Positions 28,167 to 37,576 of a DNA stretch of 64,000 nucleotides are shown in pieces. The stretch covers positions 1,178,001-1,242,000 of the forward strand of contig NZ_SMGP01000001.1 in assembly GCF_004339745.1 (NCBI RefSeq). Direction: 5' to 3'. The translations under genes and the position numbers were made by a program. The stretch is from Paraburkholderia sp. BL9I2N2. Its GTDB lineage: Bacteria; Pseudomonadota; Gammaproteobacteria; Burkholderiales; Burkholderiaceae. Positions within the stretch are counted from its first letter, which is position 1; every line of letters starts with the position of its first letter. Under the pieces are notes generated by a model. It was not told the DNA's origin. It saw only the letters and a program-made list of their open reading frames with translations, and made no database searches.

Positions 28167-28213
28167 ACGCGTAAAGTCGATTGTTTTGATGGAACACATC
28201 CACATTATTTATA
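28167..28213 (-). promoter_or_regulatory. nod box 2, upstream of the rhizobitoxine-like operon
   Basis: Same 47-base module as nod boxes 1 and 3, reading leftward: TGTGGATGTGTTCCATC then AAAACAATCGACTTTACG. The core is ATC-N9-GAC where the others have ATC-N9-GAT, so NodD affinity could be altered. It lies 11 bases from the nodD copy 2 start. Confidence 0.85.
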
Positions 28214-28223
28214 AGTTGGGATC

Positions 28224-29171
28224 ATGCGTTTCAAGGGCCTCGATCTAAATCTCCTCGTCGCGCTCGATGCTCTGATGACCGAGCGTAACCTCACCGCGGC
28301 GGCACGCAGCATCAACCTGAGCCAGCCGGCCATGAGCGCGGCCGTCGCCCGGCTACGCGCCTATTTCTGCGATGAACTGTTTACGATGAGGGGCCGGGAA
28401 CTTGTCCCCACACCGCGTGCTGAAGGGCTCGCTGCTCCAATCCGCGAGGCTCTGGTGCACATCCAGCTCTCCGTTATTTCCCGGGACGTCTTCAACCCGG
28501 CCAAATCGGATCGCCGCTTCAGGATCATCCTTTCCGATTTCATGGCAGTCGTATTTTTTCGAAAGATCGTGGAGCGTATTGCACGGGAAGCTCCCGCCGT
28601 CGGCTTCGAATTGCTGCCACTTGCCGATGACCCCGATGAGGTTCTCCGGCGCGGCGAAGCCGATTTTCTTATCTTGCCGGAATTGTTCATGTCGAGCGCG
28701 CATCCTAAAGCGAAGCTGTTCGAGGAGACACTCGTGTGCGTAGGCTGCCGCACGAACAAGCAGCTATCAGGGCAGCTTACATTCGAGAGATACATGTCGA
28801 TGGGGCACGTTTCGGTCAGGTTCGGACGGACGCGGCGGCCCTCCGTCGACGAGTGGTTTTTGCTTGAGCACGGCCTCAAGAGACGGAACGAGGTCATCGT
28901 GCAGAGCTTTAGCATGATCCTGCCTATGCTATTAAACACTGACCGTATAGGGACGATGCCCTTCAGGCTGGCCAAGCATTTCGAAAAAACGATGCCTCTG
29001 CGGATCGTCGAACTTCCGCTGCCACTGCCCGCATTCACCGAGGCCGTCCAATGGTCTGCCCTTCACAGCAGTGATCCGGCAAGCAACTGGATGCGGGAGA
29101 TAATATTGCAGGAGGCGTCACGCATGGTTGCTCCGCGTGAGACCACGCGAAGACCAGTCCACCCAGGTTAG
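28224..29171 (+). CDS. nodD: Flavonoid-responsive LysR-type activator NodD (copy 2)
   Basis: 315-residue LysR-family regulator that binds nod boxes and activates nod operons with plant flavonoids. The N-terminal HTH is [20 protein letters not shown] to [13 protein letters not shown], ending [16 protein letters not shown]. The C-terminal domain contains [14 protein letters not shown] and [13 protein letters not shown], as in rhizobial NodD. The protein is identical to copy 3; at DNA level only scattered silent changes were seen. Divergent from nod box 2, so it may autoregulate. Confidence 0.95.
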   Translation: MRFKGLDLNLLVALDALMTERNLTAAARSINLSQPAMSAAVARLRAYFCDELFTMRGRELVPTPRAEGLAAPIREALVHIQLSVISRDVFNPAKSDRRFRIILSDFMAVVFFRKIVERIAREAPAVGFELLPLADDPDEVLRRGEADFLILPELFMSSAHPKAKLFEETLVCVGCRTNKQLSGQLTFERYMSMGHVSVRFGRTRRPSVDEWFLLEHGLKRRNEVIVQSFSMILPMLLNTDRIGTMPFRLAKHFEKTMPLRIVELPLPLPAFTEAVQWSALHSSDPASNWMREIILQEASRMVAPRETTRRPVHPG

Positions 29172-29224
29172 GAAATGGGATCTTTCAGCAAGGCTTATGC
29201 GGCATGGATCTGTGGGGTTTCGAA

Positions 29225-29340
29225 GGTTTTGTGGCGACATAACGGATATCACCACAGCAGGCCTGATTCGGCGCGGTGACGGCAAACGCCTGATTGAGCA
29301 GGTTCGGCGCGAACGGTAAGCCATGTGTCAATCTGGTTGT
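29225..29340 (-). pseudogene. IS3-family orfB fragment downstream of nodD copy 2
   Basis: Minus-strand translation gives GLPFAPNLLNQAFAVTAPNQ then GDIRYVAT, the segment around the first catalytic Asp of an IS3 OrfB (usually PNQVWCGDITYI). The same fragment follows nodD copy 3 (about 51245-51355), so it belongs to the duplicated module. Confidence 0.65.
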
Positions 29341-29345
29341 TGCCT

Positions 29346-29864
29346 GAATGGCGCTGCGGTGATGGACGACGCTGCGACTGCGCGGTCGCTGGGTGCTGAA
29401 GATCATCATTAATGAAGTCTATCGCTCACAGTACGCGTGCTGTGCGCCACGGGGACTGTCGTCGGTCGACGCTAGCGGCCGTTATGTAATACAGGTTTCT
29501 CGGACGGTTTGTGAGTGATCGCGATGGTTCGGCAGCCTGCCACCACTCCGTGCACCGAACTCACGACTTAACGTCGGACTTCCACGGCCAGCAAGCGCTA
29601 GTTTCAACATTTTCTCGGTCCTTCTGGATCTGCTCGCGGTTGAGCGTGGCTTCGCTGGAGACTGCAACTTGGTTCGTCGACATTCGGTCGGCGTCGGCTT
29701 CAGTCGACGCCGCATGCACCTCCTCGCTAGCTCTCAACAACGGCAGACCGAGGCCAAACCGCGAAACTTCGCCCTTTAATGCGGTCGTATCCGCCCGCCA
29801 TGTATCCGCGTTACCGACAAGCAGACTGCGCTGGACTGTGGAAGTGAGACGCTTGCGATTCAAC
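29346..29864. other. Intergenic region between nodD copy 2 and the carboxyltransferase gene
   Basis: Two short minus-strand frames (29482-29715 and 29561-29881) have no recognisable domain; the second overlaps the 3' end of the carboxyltransferase gene by 17 bases. I do not support either as a gene. Confidence 0.45.
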
Positions 29865-31238
29865 TCAGGCGCTAGCTTCACTCCCTACAGGGAACAAATA
29901 CTTGGTAATTTGTTCTCGAGTATGTTCTATCTCGATGACATCAGTAATCAGCCCATTAATTTTCAACAATTCTGGGTTTTCAATTTCATCGGTCAGTTTT
30001 CGCATTATGGATCTGGTGGTTTCATCAGACTCAGACATTACTTTCTTCATCGTGTCCGGGCTGAAAACGCCGATGTGGGCCCGCGGATACGCCAGTACTG
30101 CCACAGGGTCAAATCCAGGACCACCCATGGCGTACACTCCTCCCGTATACGCTTTTCTGGCAACGAGCAGTAATTTTGGTACCTTGCATCGAACATGTGC
30201 TCTGAATAATTCCGCTGCGGCCGAAAATATGCCACTTTTTTCAGCTTCTCTGCCGATCATAAATCCTGGGATATCGGCAATGAATATGATTGGAATGTTG
30301 GTTTTTGCGGCAATATTTATCATTTTTACCATTTTTGAGGCGGATTTCCGATAAATTGCACCTCCATTATGTCGGGGGTTGTTGGCAATAATTACAGCGA
30401 AATTTCCTTTGATGCTCGCGTAGGCGGTCAACACTTCCTCCGCGTATTCGTCGCTTATTTCCGTAAAGCTGCCTTTGTCGATAAAGGAATTCAGCAAATG
30501 ATGCATGTCATAGGGTGTGCGATGATCTGTTGGAATTAATTTTTCAAAATCAACCGCATCGGGTTCTTCATATTCAAGGCCATGGGGTCCCTTGCCTTTG
30601 AAACTTCCATGCAGTAATTTTCTTATGCACTTGAATAAACTTTCTTCATCTTTGAATACCAGTTGAACCGAGCCCGAGCCCTTGCTGTGAACGTCTGTTC
30701 CACCTAGCGAATAGAGATCGGACTCCTGGGCCAGCATTGCCTTCACCATATCCGGACGACCCATACATAGAGCACCTTTCTCAGTCATCAACACTAGGTC
30801 TGCGAGCATCAACGGTAAAGCAAGTGGACCTGAGGTCGGACCGAGTATGACGGAAATTAGCAAATTTCCTTCTGCAAATTCTGCGAGGGATGCACTGACC
30901 CTGCCCATTCCGAATGGAGATAAAAGTAATCTGGCCATGTCCGGCGAGAGCACTTTCGCGGTGTCAAAACTACCTGTCCCTCCTGCCTTGTCCTGAATGT
31001 AGATTAAGGGGGCACGTTTATCCCGGGCCCGAGTTACCGTGCTGATGATCTGCTCGGCAGTGCGCCACTGTCCGCCTCCCTGAAATTCACAGTCTCCTCC
31101 GCGATTCATGACCAGAAAGGTTTTTACCAAATTTATGGTTCCTTCGCCGCAGATGAAATGACTTTTTGCGGCAGGTTGACGGTCAACAAAACTATCTGCG
31201 TCAAAGAGCACGTTTATTCTTTTCAACGAAATTTGCAT
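29865..31238 (-). CDS. Acyl-CoA carboxylase carboxyltransferase subunit homologue
   Basis: 457 residues of the ClpP/crotonase-fold carboxyl transferase family (beta subunit of acetyl-, propionyl- or related CoA carboxylases). FIADIPGFMIGREAEKSGI, VARKAYTGGVYAMGGPGFDP and GGDCEFQGGGQWRTAEQII match the acyl-CoA and biotin-side motifs. No biotin carboxylase or carrier gene lies nearby, so a partner elsewhere is needed. It follows iaaH by 86 bases on the same strand and shares the lower GC of iaaM-iaaH, so it probably arrived with them. Its substrate is unknown. Confidence 0.8.
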   Translation of the reverse strand: MQISLKRINVLFDADSFVDRQPAAKSHFICGEGTINLVKTFLVMNRGGDCEFQGGGQWRTAEQIISTVTRARDKRAPLIYIQDKAGGTGSFDTAKVLSPDMARLLLSPFGMGRVSASLAEFAEGNLLISVILGPTSGPLALPLMLADLVLMTEKGALCMGRPDMVKAMLAQESDLYSLGGTDVHSKGSGSVQLVFKDEESLFKCIRKLLHGSFKGKGPHGLEYEEPDAVDFEKLIPTDHRTPYDMHHLLNSFIDKGSFTEISDEYAEEVLTAYASIKGNFAVIIANNPRHNGGAIYRKSASKMVKMINIAAKTNIPIIFIADIPGFMIGREAEKSGIFSAAAELFRAHVRCKVPKLLLVARKAYTGGVYAMGGPGFDPVAVLAYPRAHIGVFSPDTMKKVMSESDETTRSIMRKLTDEIENPELLKINGLITDVIEIEHTREQITKYLFPVGSEASA

Positions 31239-31324
31239 TAGCTATCTGCCTCCTGGCAATGCGTATGAATGTTGGCTGTTATCGGTGCCGTGCGTCTGTG
31301 CGGTGTTGAATGGCAGCCTCATTT

Positions 31325-32665
31325 TCAGGAAGCCAAAATGTCTTCCATAGACATTGCTGCGGCCAGAAGGCGGCGGTCCTGGCCCCGCGCGGCGTCAATA
31401 CTCAATCCCACCGGTAATGCATCGTCGGGAGCAACTGGAAGGGTGATAGAAGGTATCGCGGCGTTGCTGGCCAAGTCGGTGTTACGTATCACCTCGGCAA
31501 ACAGTCCCGGCCTGCTGGCATCGCTCAGATGAGGGACGCTACGCGGAACTGTCGGGTACACGAGAAAATCGATGCCTCGAGTGCTGAACAGCGAGTCTAT
31601 TTGTAGACGTAAGACGCCTATATTCTGGATTGCTGATGAATAATCTGCGGCAGATATAAGCTGTCCACCAAGATTGGCGTGAATGATGTTGCGAACAATT
31701 TTGTCGCGAATGTTATCAAATACAGCATTTATCCTGTTTCCCCATCCTAAGGAAAGCAATGTGCGGGGAAAGTCAGTGAAGAATTCGTAAACCGGAATGG
31801 TGAAGGTTCCGGTTCTATTCAGGTCAGCAACAACCGCGTCATCCAGTTCAACGCACTGGAAACCAGCGCAAGTCAATCGCCTGACGGCATGCCAGCAATA
31901 CTTTCGGACATCATCCTCCAGGTCAGTCCACATGGAGGCCGGAAGGCCTATTCGGCCGCGAGTATTTTTCTGTTTTGTCGGAAGGTGCCTATCGGGGGAC
32001 AGCAGATCATATAGAAGTAATGCATCTTTCGCCGTCCGCGTCAGAAGGCCCGGCGAATCCTTCGTGCGAGAAACTGGAATGATTCCGGCCGAAGACCAGC
32101 GACCACTTGTGGGCCTGAAGCCGGTGATACCACAGAAGGCGGCCGGTATCCTTACGGAGCCGCCGGTGTCCGTTCCGATCGCCATCGGAACGATACCGGC
32201 TGCCACAGCAGCGGCACAGCCGCCACTGCTGCCACCAGCCAAATGCCCTGGAGCCGCTGGATTTCCCACCGTTCCCCATCGAGGATTGACCGATGTGATA
32301 CCAAAGCTGAGTTCATGCATGTTGTTCTTGCCGGCAACGACAGCACCGAGCGCTCTCAGCTTTCTGACAACAAGCGCATCGCGCGTGGCTATACAACCTT
32401 CCATCCCCGGTGTACCGGCAGTGACAGGGAGCCCCTTAACACAAATATTGTCCTTTAAGGAAAAGGGAATGCCGTAGAGCGGTGCGCCTTTCAGGGCATC
32501 ATTCGCTTTAGCGAAATGCGCGTCCGGGCCGCAAGTGCGGATGAAGCAGTTGAGCTTTTTCAGATGCGAATCAGCGCTGAGTGCACGCTCCCGGATTTCA
32601 GCCGCTGAAAGTGCACCGGTACGTATGCCATCGCAAAGCGATTCCACAGTGTTTTTTGGATACAT
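31325..32665 (-). CDS. iaaH: Indoleacetamide hydrolase (amidase) IaaH
   Basis: Amidase-signature enzyme, 446 residues, that would hydrolyse indole-3-acetamide to the auxin indole-3-acetic acid. The Ser-cisSer-Lys triad is visible: K71 in PFSLKDNICVKG, the GGSSGG loop (144-149) and S170 in GTDTGGSVRIPAA. The family is broad. The iaaH call rests on the adjacent tryptophan-monooxygenase gene 36 bases upstream. AT-richer codon use than the nod and fix genes. Confidence 0.85.
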   Translation of the reverse strand: MYPKNTVESLCDGIRTGALSAAEIRERALSADSHLKKLNCFIRTCGPDAHFAKANDALKGAPLYGIPFSLKDNICVKGLPVTAGTPGMEGCIATRDALVVRKLRALGAVVAGKNNMHELSFGITSVNPRWGTVGNPAAPGHLAGGSSGGCAAAVAAGIVPMAIGTDTGGSVRIPAAFCGITGFRPTSGRWSSAGIIPVSRTKDSPGLLTRTAKDALLLYDLLSPDRHLPTKQKNTRGRIGLPASMWTDLEDDVRKYCWHAVRRLTCAGFQCVELDDAVVADLNRTGTFTIPVYEFFTDFPRTLLSLGWGNRINAVFDNIRDKIVRNIIHANLGGQLISAADYSSAIQNIGVLRLQIDSLFSTRGIDFLVYPTVPRSVPHLSDASRPGLFAEVIRNTDLASNAAIPSITLPVAPDDALPVGLSIDAARGQDRRLLAAAMSMEDILAS

Positions 32666-32701
32666 AAAATTTCCGCGAATAGGATGTCATCCTGTCCGAT
32701 G

Positions 32702-34390
32702 TCAGTAACGATAAGCACTGCGGATCTCGTCAAGAGGATTGCCCGGTAAAAGATTTCCTCCTGCGCTACGTATGACGGCGCAGGCGCTGTTCACAGCCGT
32801 CTGCACAGCTCCCTCAATCCATCCACCGGTAAAAGAGCAGCCACATCCTGCCAGATAAAGGCCGGAATCCCATGCGGGATCATTCGCGGTCTTGAACTGA
32901 AAGAAGAGACGCTGCGAGTAAACATCTTCGCCCGGATAGTTGAGCTTAAAGGCACCCGAAGAATGCGGATCGGTCAGCCAGTCATGGTGCAGGATGCTAC
33001 GTTCATAGTCGTCATCGGCGGGAACCAGGTGGCGCGCAAGTTCTGGATGGAATGTAGCAAGGTCGTCAACAAAGCACTCACACCGCTGTTTTTTGTTGGG
33101 AACACTCAGTAGCTTGTGAGCGTCATCTTCCCAAGTGTAACTAAGCAAAACTACACCCTGACCATCTGGCTTATCGGGTTCGTAATCAAGGCAATATACT
33201 CCTCTCGCAAAACTGTCAGACTGGATGGTGACTGGCAGGTCTTTAGTGATCCAGAACTTGTCGCGGGTGAGCATGAACAGCTTTGAGGAACCCGTAAGAT
33301 GCGTTTCCCTGACGGCTCGTGAGACGTCGTGGCTGAGAAACGTTTCGTCGTCGGTCAGGCAATGAACCATCTGCATTGCCCTGTTGTTGCTAGTGACGAT
33401 CACTCGGTCGAAAACCAATGCCTCGTCTTCATCAGTTACCAGTTTTATCTTTCCATTCTCTTTGTAGATGCGACCCACGCTATTGAAGCGAACCCGTTCA
33501 GAAACGGAGCACCCTGCGATCTCCGCTCCCGCCAGGCGCTCAGCCAGTGTAGAGATTCCGCAGGAAATCAGGCGTTGATCATCCAGATAGCCGTTAACGA
33601 CCAAGCGCAGTATTTCGGTGAATCCGGCCTGATAAACAGGTAGGAAACCTCCGGATCCTATTCCTAAAGAGCCAAACAGCTCAAAGTCATAAGGCCTTTC
33701 CCAAGGGATACCTCCGGGGGGGCGAGGGCCAGTGAAAATCGCGACAATGGCCGCATAGAAAGAACTGTCACGGAACACATCGAGCCACGTTTGCCATGCC
33801 GCACGCGCTTCCTGAAAGCGATGTGATTTCAACATGACCGTGATTTCTGCCGGCGCTACAAGAGATGTGCCATTGATCACGCACCCTTCCTGTAAAAATG
33901 CCCTCCAGCTTTCATGAACAAGCCTGAACAAAGGTGGCGGTGAATCTCCCGCCGGCCAGGTATGGCGAGTGCCGCGATAATGCAATTCGGTATCAACCAC
34001 TCCTGGATCGGGGAAAGACGTGGTCGTGGAAATGCCGTGTTTGTTCAAATAATGGAAAAGACCGGTTGCACTCGGAGGGACCCGCATTGCGCCCATTTCA
34101 GCAATAAGGTGCGGGTACCGCGGATCAAATACTTGTGACCATATTCTTCCTCCAATGCGATCGCGGGCCTCAAAGACCGTAACGTCGTTTACGCCTGCCC
34201 GCATCAGTTCAGTCGCCGCCACAAGACCGCTAATACCGGCCCCCACGATGGCAACGCGCGGAGTTGGAGTGCGTGATGAAAAGGAGCCGATTGCCCCTTC
34301 AGACTCGCAGAGCTGGAGGAACGGCGCGTAGTCATACAATAGGTCAACAGTCGGCGATGGACTTTGTGAAGATGCGACGTGATTTTTCAT
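32702..34390 (-). CDS. iaaM: Tryptophan 2-monooxygenase IaaM
   Basis: Flavoprotein amine oxidase, 562 residues, converting tryptophan to indole-3-acetamide. I start it at the ATG at 34390 because AAAGGAG lies 7 bases upstream. The FAD dinucleotide motif VAIVGAGISGLVAATELMRA (46-65) and GGRIWSQVFD follow, with SFTGGWIEGAVQTAVNSA at the C-terminal FAD site. LCESEGAIG and the overall length match the bacterial IaaM family of gall-forming Pseudomonas. It leads a leftward operon with iaaH and a carboxyltransferase gene. Confidence 0.9.
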   Translation of the reverse strand: MKNHVASSQSPSPTVDLLYDYAPFLQLCESEGAIGSFSSRTPTPRVAIVGAGISGLVAATELMRAGVNDVTVFEARDRIGGRIWSQVFDPRYPHLIAEMGAMRVPPSATGLFHYLNKHGISTTTSFPDPGVVDTELHYRGTRHTWPAGDSPPPLFRLVHESWRAFLQEGCVINGTSLVAPAEITVMLKSHRFQEARAAWQTWLDVFRDSSFYAAIVAIFTGPRPPGGIPWERPYDFELFGSLGIGSGGFLPVYQAGFTEILRLVVNGYLDDQRLISCGISTLAERLAGAEIAGCSVSERVRFNSVGRIYKENGKIKLVTDEDEALVFDRVIVTSNNRAMQMVHCLTDDETFLSHDVSRAVRETHLTGSSKLFMLTRDKFWITKDLPVTIQSDSFARGVYCLDYEPDKPDGQGVVLLSYTWEDDAHKLLSVPNKKQRCECFVDDLATFHPELARHLVPADDDYERSILHHDWLTDPHSSGAFKLNYPGEDVYSQRLFFQFKTANDPAWDSGLYLAGCGCSFTGGWIEGAVQTAVNSACAVIRSAGGNLLPGNPLDEIRSAYRY

Positions 34391-34993
34391 GGATTTTCTC
34401 CTTTGTGGCAATGCATCCACTTGAGGAATGGTGATGGCTGGAAATAGCGCAGGGACCTTCGACAGAAGAGATCGAGGTTATTTATTCCGTTGCCGATAGC
34501 TGTGCTGCCCCTCGCAGAAAAATGCTATTCATGGTGAATATCCATGGATGCCACGATATCAAATCGACTGCGGTCATATCAAACAAATAAAATTGATGTT
34601 TGTAGCAAGCTAACGTGAGAGTAGCTTCGTCAGCCATGACTCACTACTGATAAAGGGGGTTGGTTGATTTGTGAGAAGATATTTCGGCCGTGCGCAAGCT
34701 ATTTCGTCCACCCTGAACAATCCGTTTGGCGTGGTGCCAGCCGGCGCGTGTCAAGGTACTCGCCTCAGTCATGCAGCCAAAGGCTGTTTGAGTGCGGTGT
34801 GCGAGGCCATCGTGACGACTGACTCGCGCTCCGGATTGGGGGCGACGGCGCCGATTGGCGTCCAGTCCCGCGCGCAGCGTGACGGCATCATCGATGTTGT
34901 GATATTAAGCAGCGAACTCGTCGGACCAACGGTTGAGCACGACTATGCGATTACCCTCGGAGGATCAGTTGATTCTCATGTCGCGAAAATTTT
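34391..34993. other. Intergenic region upstream of iaaM
   Basis: About 600 bases, AT-rich near 34480-34630, probably holding the iaaM promoter. A palindrome ATCCATGGAT is seen near 34540. A 114-residue plus-strand frame (34671-35015) has no recognisable features and I do not support it. Confidence 0.5.
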
Positions 34994-36220
34994 TCAGCTA
35001 CCGTTATCGGCGTGATCGAATTTTAGCGCTTTCAGCGCTTCGGCGAGGCGCAAATCGAGCGTCGGGCGATCTGCGGCCGTAAACAGCACATGTCCGACGC
35101 GGGCGCGAAAGTCCGTCAGTTTTAGGACTGTACCGCCGATGTGCGAAAGAACCTCGACCTCTTCGAAGCCGGGCGTCGCGCGCACGCGTTCGACCGCAGC
35201 GGCGCCGGCGAAGCGCCCAGTTACGGGCGTGAAGAACTGCACACCGCTCACGCACGTCGCATGCCTTGCATCACAGAGGGGCGCTGGATCGGTGTCGCCG
35301 AGATGACTGCGTATCATCACTTCTGGCAAGGAGATGGACTTGCTGAGTTCAACCAGCTGGTAGATCCGATCACCTCCGAGCCGTGCGGCGATCTCGATGA
35401 GCACGGGGCCGTCGCGCGTCATGCGCGCCTCTGCATGGAAAACGCCGAGGTTGAGGCCGATTTTCGCGGCGACCTTCTCGACGTAAGCGACCAGCGCTGT
35501 ACGATGCTCTGGCGCCAACGCTGCTTCGACAATGTGCCCCATCTCGACGAAATACGGCTCGGCACTCAGCAGCTTTTCTGCCACCGCAAGCACGCGCGGC
35601 CCATGTCGGCCGACGTAACCTTCGATGCTGTACTCCGGACCCTCGACATATTGCTCAAGTAGCAACACGTGGCCAATTTCGCGGCCCATATCTACAACGC
35701 CGTGGCGCATGGCGCGCTCGACCGCGAGCTGCAGCTCGACAAGAGAGTTGACGCGCGTCGCGTGCTGGCTACCGCAGCCGTCCACAGGCTTAACAACGGC
35801 TGGAAAGCCGACCTGCGAGGCGGCCGTCACGATGTCACGGCGATCTGCGATTCGGGCGAATCGGGGCCCCGCCAGTCCCGCAATTGCGAGGTGTGATCGG
35901 CTGCGGTACTTGTCGCGAGTGAGCGCTGCCGCTTCGAGCGGCAGATGCGGGAGACCGAGCCGAGCGGCCGCTTGCGCCGCTACATCGACTGAGTATTCGA
36001 ACCCAGGTACGATTCCATCGGCGCCAATGGCGTATGCGGCGGCTGCGACGGCGCTCGACGAAGCAGTGTCCACCACCGTGAACGACGTGACGGCCGCCCG
36101 TAGGTCACGCGGCACGACGCGCTCGGCGGAAAACACGTGCGCAGCGACACCAAGGCGCGCAGCGGCGGCGACAAGCGCCGTGCCGGACGACGCCGGTTCA
36201 ATCACTATGATGGCGGTCAT
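34994..36220 (-). CDS. ATP-grasp carboxylate-amine ligase of unknown product
   Basis: 408 residues with the ATP-grasp layout. An N-terminal Rossmann-like domain (MTAIIVIEPASSGTALVAAA) precedes the ATP-grasp domain with VGFPAVVKPVDGCGSQHATR (ATP-binding Lys), LLEQYVEGPEYSIEGYV, and HAEARMTRDGPVLIEIAARL (Mg-binding Glu and Asn-equivalent positions). The C-terminal domain resembles that of amino-acid ligases making dipeptides or acyl-amino acids. It starts 11 bases after the diiron-oxidase gene, so the two probably act on one pathway. Substrates are unknown. Confidence 0.8.
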   Translation of the reverse strand: MTAIIVIEPASSGTALVAAAARLGVAAHVFSAERVVPRDLRAAVTSFTVVDTASSSAVAAAAYAIGADGIVPGFEYSVDVAAQAAARLGLPHLPLEAAALTRDKYRSRSHLAIAGLAGPRFARIADRRDIVTAASQVGFPAVVKPVDGCGSQHATRVNSLVELQLAVERAMRHGVVDMGREIGHVLLLEQYVEGPEYSIEGYVGRHGPRVLAVAEKLLSAEPYFVEMGHIVEAALAPEHRTALVAYVEKVAAKIGLNLGVFHAEARMTRDGPVLIEIAARLGGDRIYQLVELSKSISLPEVMIRSHLGDTDPAPLCDARHATCVSGVQFFTPVTGRFAGAAAVERVRATPGFEEVEVLSHIGGTVLKLTDFRARVGHVLFTAADRPTLDLRLAEALKALKFDHADNGS

Positions 36221-36231
36221 GGGGACGTTCC

Positions 36232-36930
36232 TTATATAGCAACAGTTTCGCGTCGGGGCGTGGTCGCCACAAGTAGCTCGTCGAAGTACTCGTGGAGCAG
36301 TTCGACGAAGTGGCGCAAATAGGTCTCAGCCTGTTTGATTCCGCCCCAGCCGTCGATTGCCCGCTGCAGACCGACCCACATCACATCATCGTGACCGTGA
36401 GATCCGTCGTGCTGAATGTGGTCGAGCGGACGCTTCACGAGATCGTGCCCGAACGCGCGCGCTCCTGCTTCGGTGATGATTTTGTTATAGCGATCCGAAT
36501 ACCATTCGACAAACCAGTTCCAAACCATTGTCGACAGCGGACCGTCGCGGCTAATGCTCAAATAAAGATAGCCAATCAGCTTGTCGGTGCTGTGGAAAGG
36601 TGCGGTGCAGTCGATCTCGGATGCAGACAGGCTGAATTTCTCGATGTCACGCAGAAATAGCCCCTCATGCCCATATTCTTCTGCAAGGTATTGCGCGAGA
36701 ATTTGCGCGAGCGTGTTGTCCTTGAAGCCGATTTTGTACAGCGCGAACGCGTCGACCTCGTTGTTAAGGCGGATTCGCAACACTGTTTCGATGAGGTGGC
36801 GGCGATAGTATTCACTGTCGATCCAATCGCCACGATGGAAGGCGGCGGTCTCCGGCGAAGTAGCGAACATCTGGGCGACTGCGTCTTGAGCGACTCGCTC
36901 AAGACGTGCTCGATCGTTGCTTGTATTCAT
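36232..36930 (-). CDS. Heme-oxygenase-like diiron oxidase (HDO superfamily)
   Basis: 232 residues, all-helical, matching the iron-containing redox enzyme/TenA-like fold. Candidate metal ligands in the HDO pattern: E58 (RLNNEVDAF), E85 and H88 (LAEEYGHEGLF), E142 (WFVEWYSDRY), and H174, D175 and H178 (DHIQHDGSHGHDD). Characterised HDOs (UndA, BesC, SznF) cleave or oxidise carboxylic acids or amino acids with O2. First gene of a two-gene leftward operon with the ATP-grasp ligase. Product unknown. Confidence 0.78.
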   Translation of the reverse strand: MNTSNDRARLERVAQDAVAQMFATSPETAAFHRGDWIDSEYYRRHLIETVLRIRLNNEVDAFALYKIGFKDNTLAQILAQYLAEEYGHEGLFLRDIEKFSLSASEIDCTAPFHSTDKLIGYLYLSISRDGPLSTMVWNWFVEWYSDRYNKIITEAGARAFGHDLVKRPLDHIQHDGSHGHDDVMWVGLQRAIDGWGGIKQAETYLRHFVELLHEYFDELLVATTPRRETVAI

Positions 36931-37576
36931 ATAACCATCCAGATCGAAAAAAAACAGGGCGCACCGGTTACTGTTTATGCCTGAGCCGGACGAACCAGGG
37001 GCACAGCTGCCTTTACAATAAGCAATGATGTCCCTTGGAGAGTCTGAGAATTCCCCTGCAGTGGGGGCTAAGCCGCGTTGCAGTCGCTGTGCGGTGACAG
37101 GGCGTACTGTCGGGCGCTCCTAGACGATTTTTGATCAGCGTGGCTTTTGCCGGTGGAATCGTGCCAAACGTTGCGGAACGCTCTCGCCTCGAATGTTTTT
37201 TGTCGACTGAAGCTAGCTGGTTCGATCTTCTCGTGTGCCAAAACATGGAAACTCCTTCTCGAGAGGGGGCTGGACCATGGCCACGAGCGCTAACACCGCA
37301 AAGCGGTGTAGTAGCCAAGTTGTGCTAATCGTGCCGTATGCCATCGTCGCGGGTAACGGTACTGTACTTCATTGGATCGCGCATATGAATGCGACGGTGG
37401 ACATCGGCGCGGTAGCACGCACGAATGTCACGGACGCTTTCAGCAACGCGTATCCGGTTTGCTGTCCGTTCAATTCCTCTTCATCTATGCTCTCTGCGTG
37501 AGTGACGGAAGGATATTAACCGCGGCTGTATGCGTGGTATAACCTGATAATCTTTATGTTTGCATGAGGGGAATTG
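36931..37576. other. Divergent regulatory region between the diiron-oxidase operon and LysR gene
   Basis: About 645 bases. Short frames on both strands have no recognisable domains. It is unusually long for a divergent promoter and may contain LysR-binding sites; I could not pick one out with confidence. Confidence 0.45.

Larger units (their letters stand above)
27966..29345. repeat. nodD/nod box module, direct repeat (copy 2)
   Basis: About 1.38 kb shared with 49975-51358 and, for its first 650 bases, with about 12330-12975. The unit comprises an IS630 5' remnant, the nod box, nodD and a short IS3 orfB remnant downstream. Identity is near complete within nodD and lower in the IS630 part. 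Confidence 0.85.

Noticed and set aside
34530-34610. Possible degenerate nod box upstream of iaaM
   Set aside because: ATCCATGGATG and ATCAAA-like blocks occur, but spacing and core do not fit the consensus, and the best orientation points away from iaaM.
34671-35015. 114-residue plus-strand frame upstream of iaaM
   Set aside because: No recognisable motif and overlap with the ATP-grasp 3' end. Not supported.
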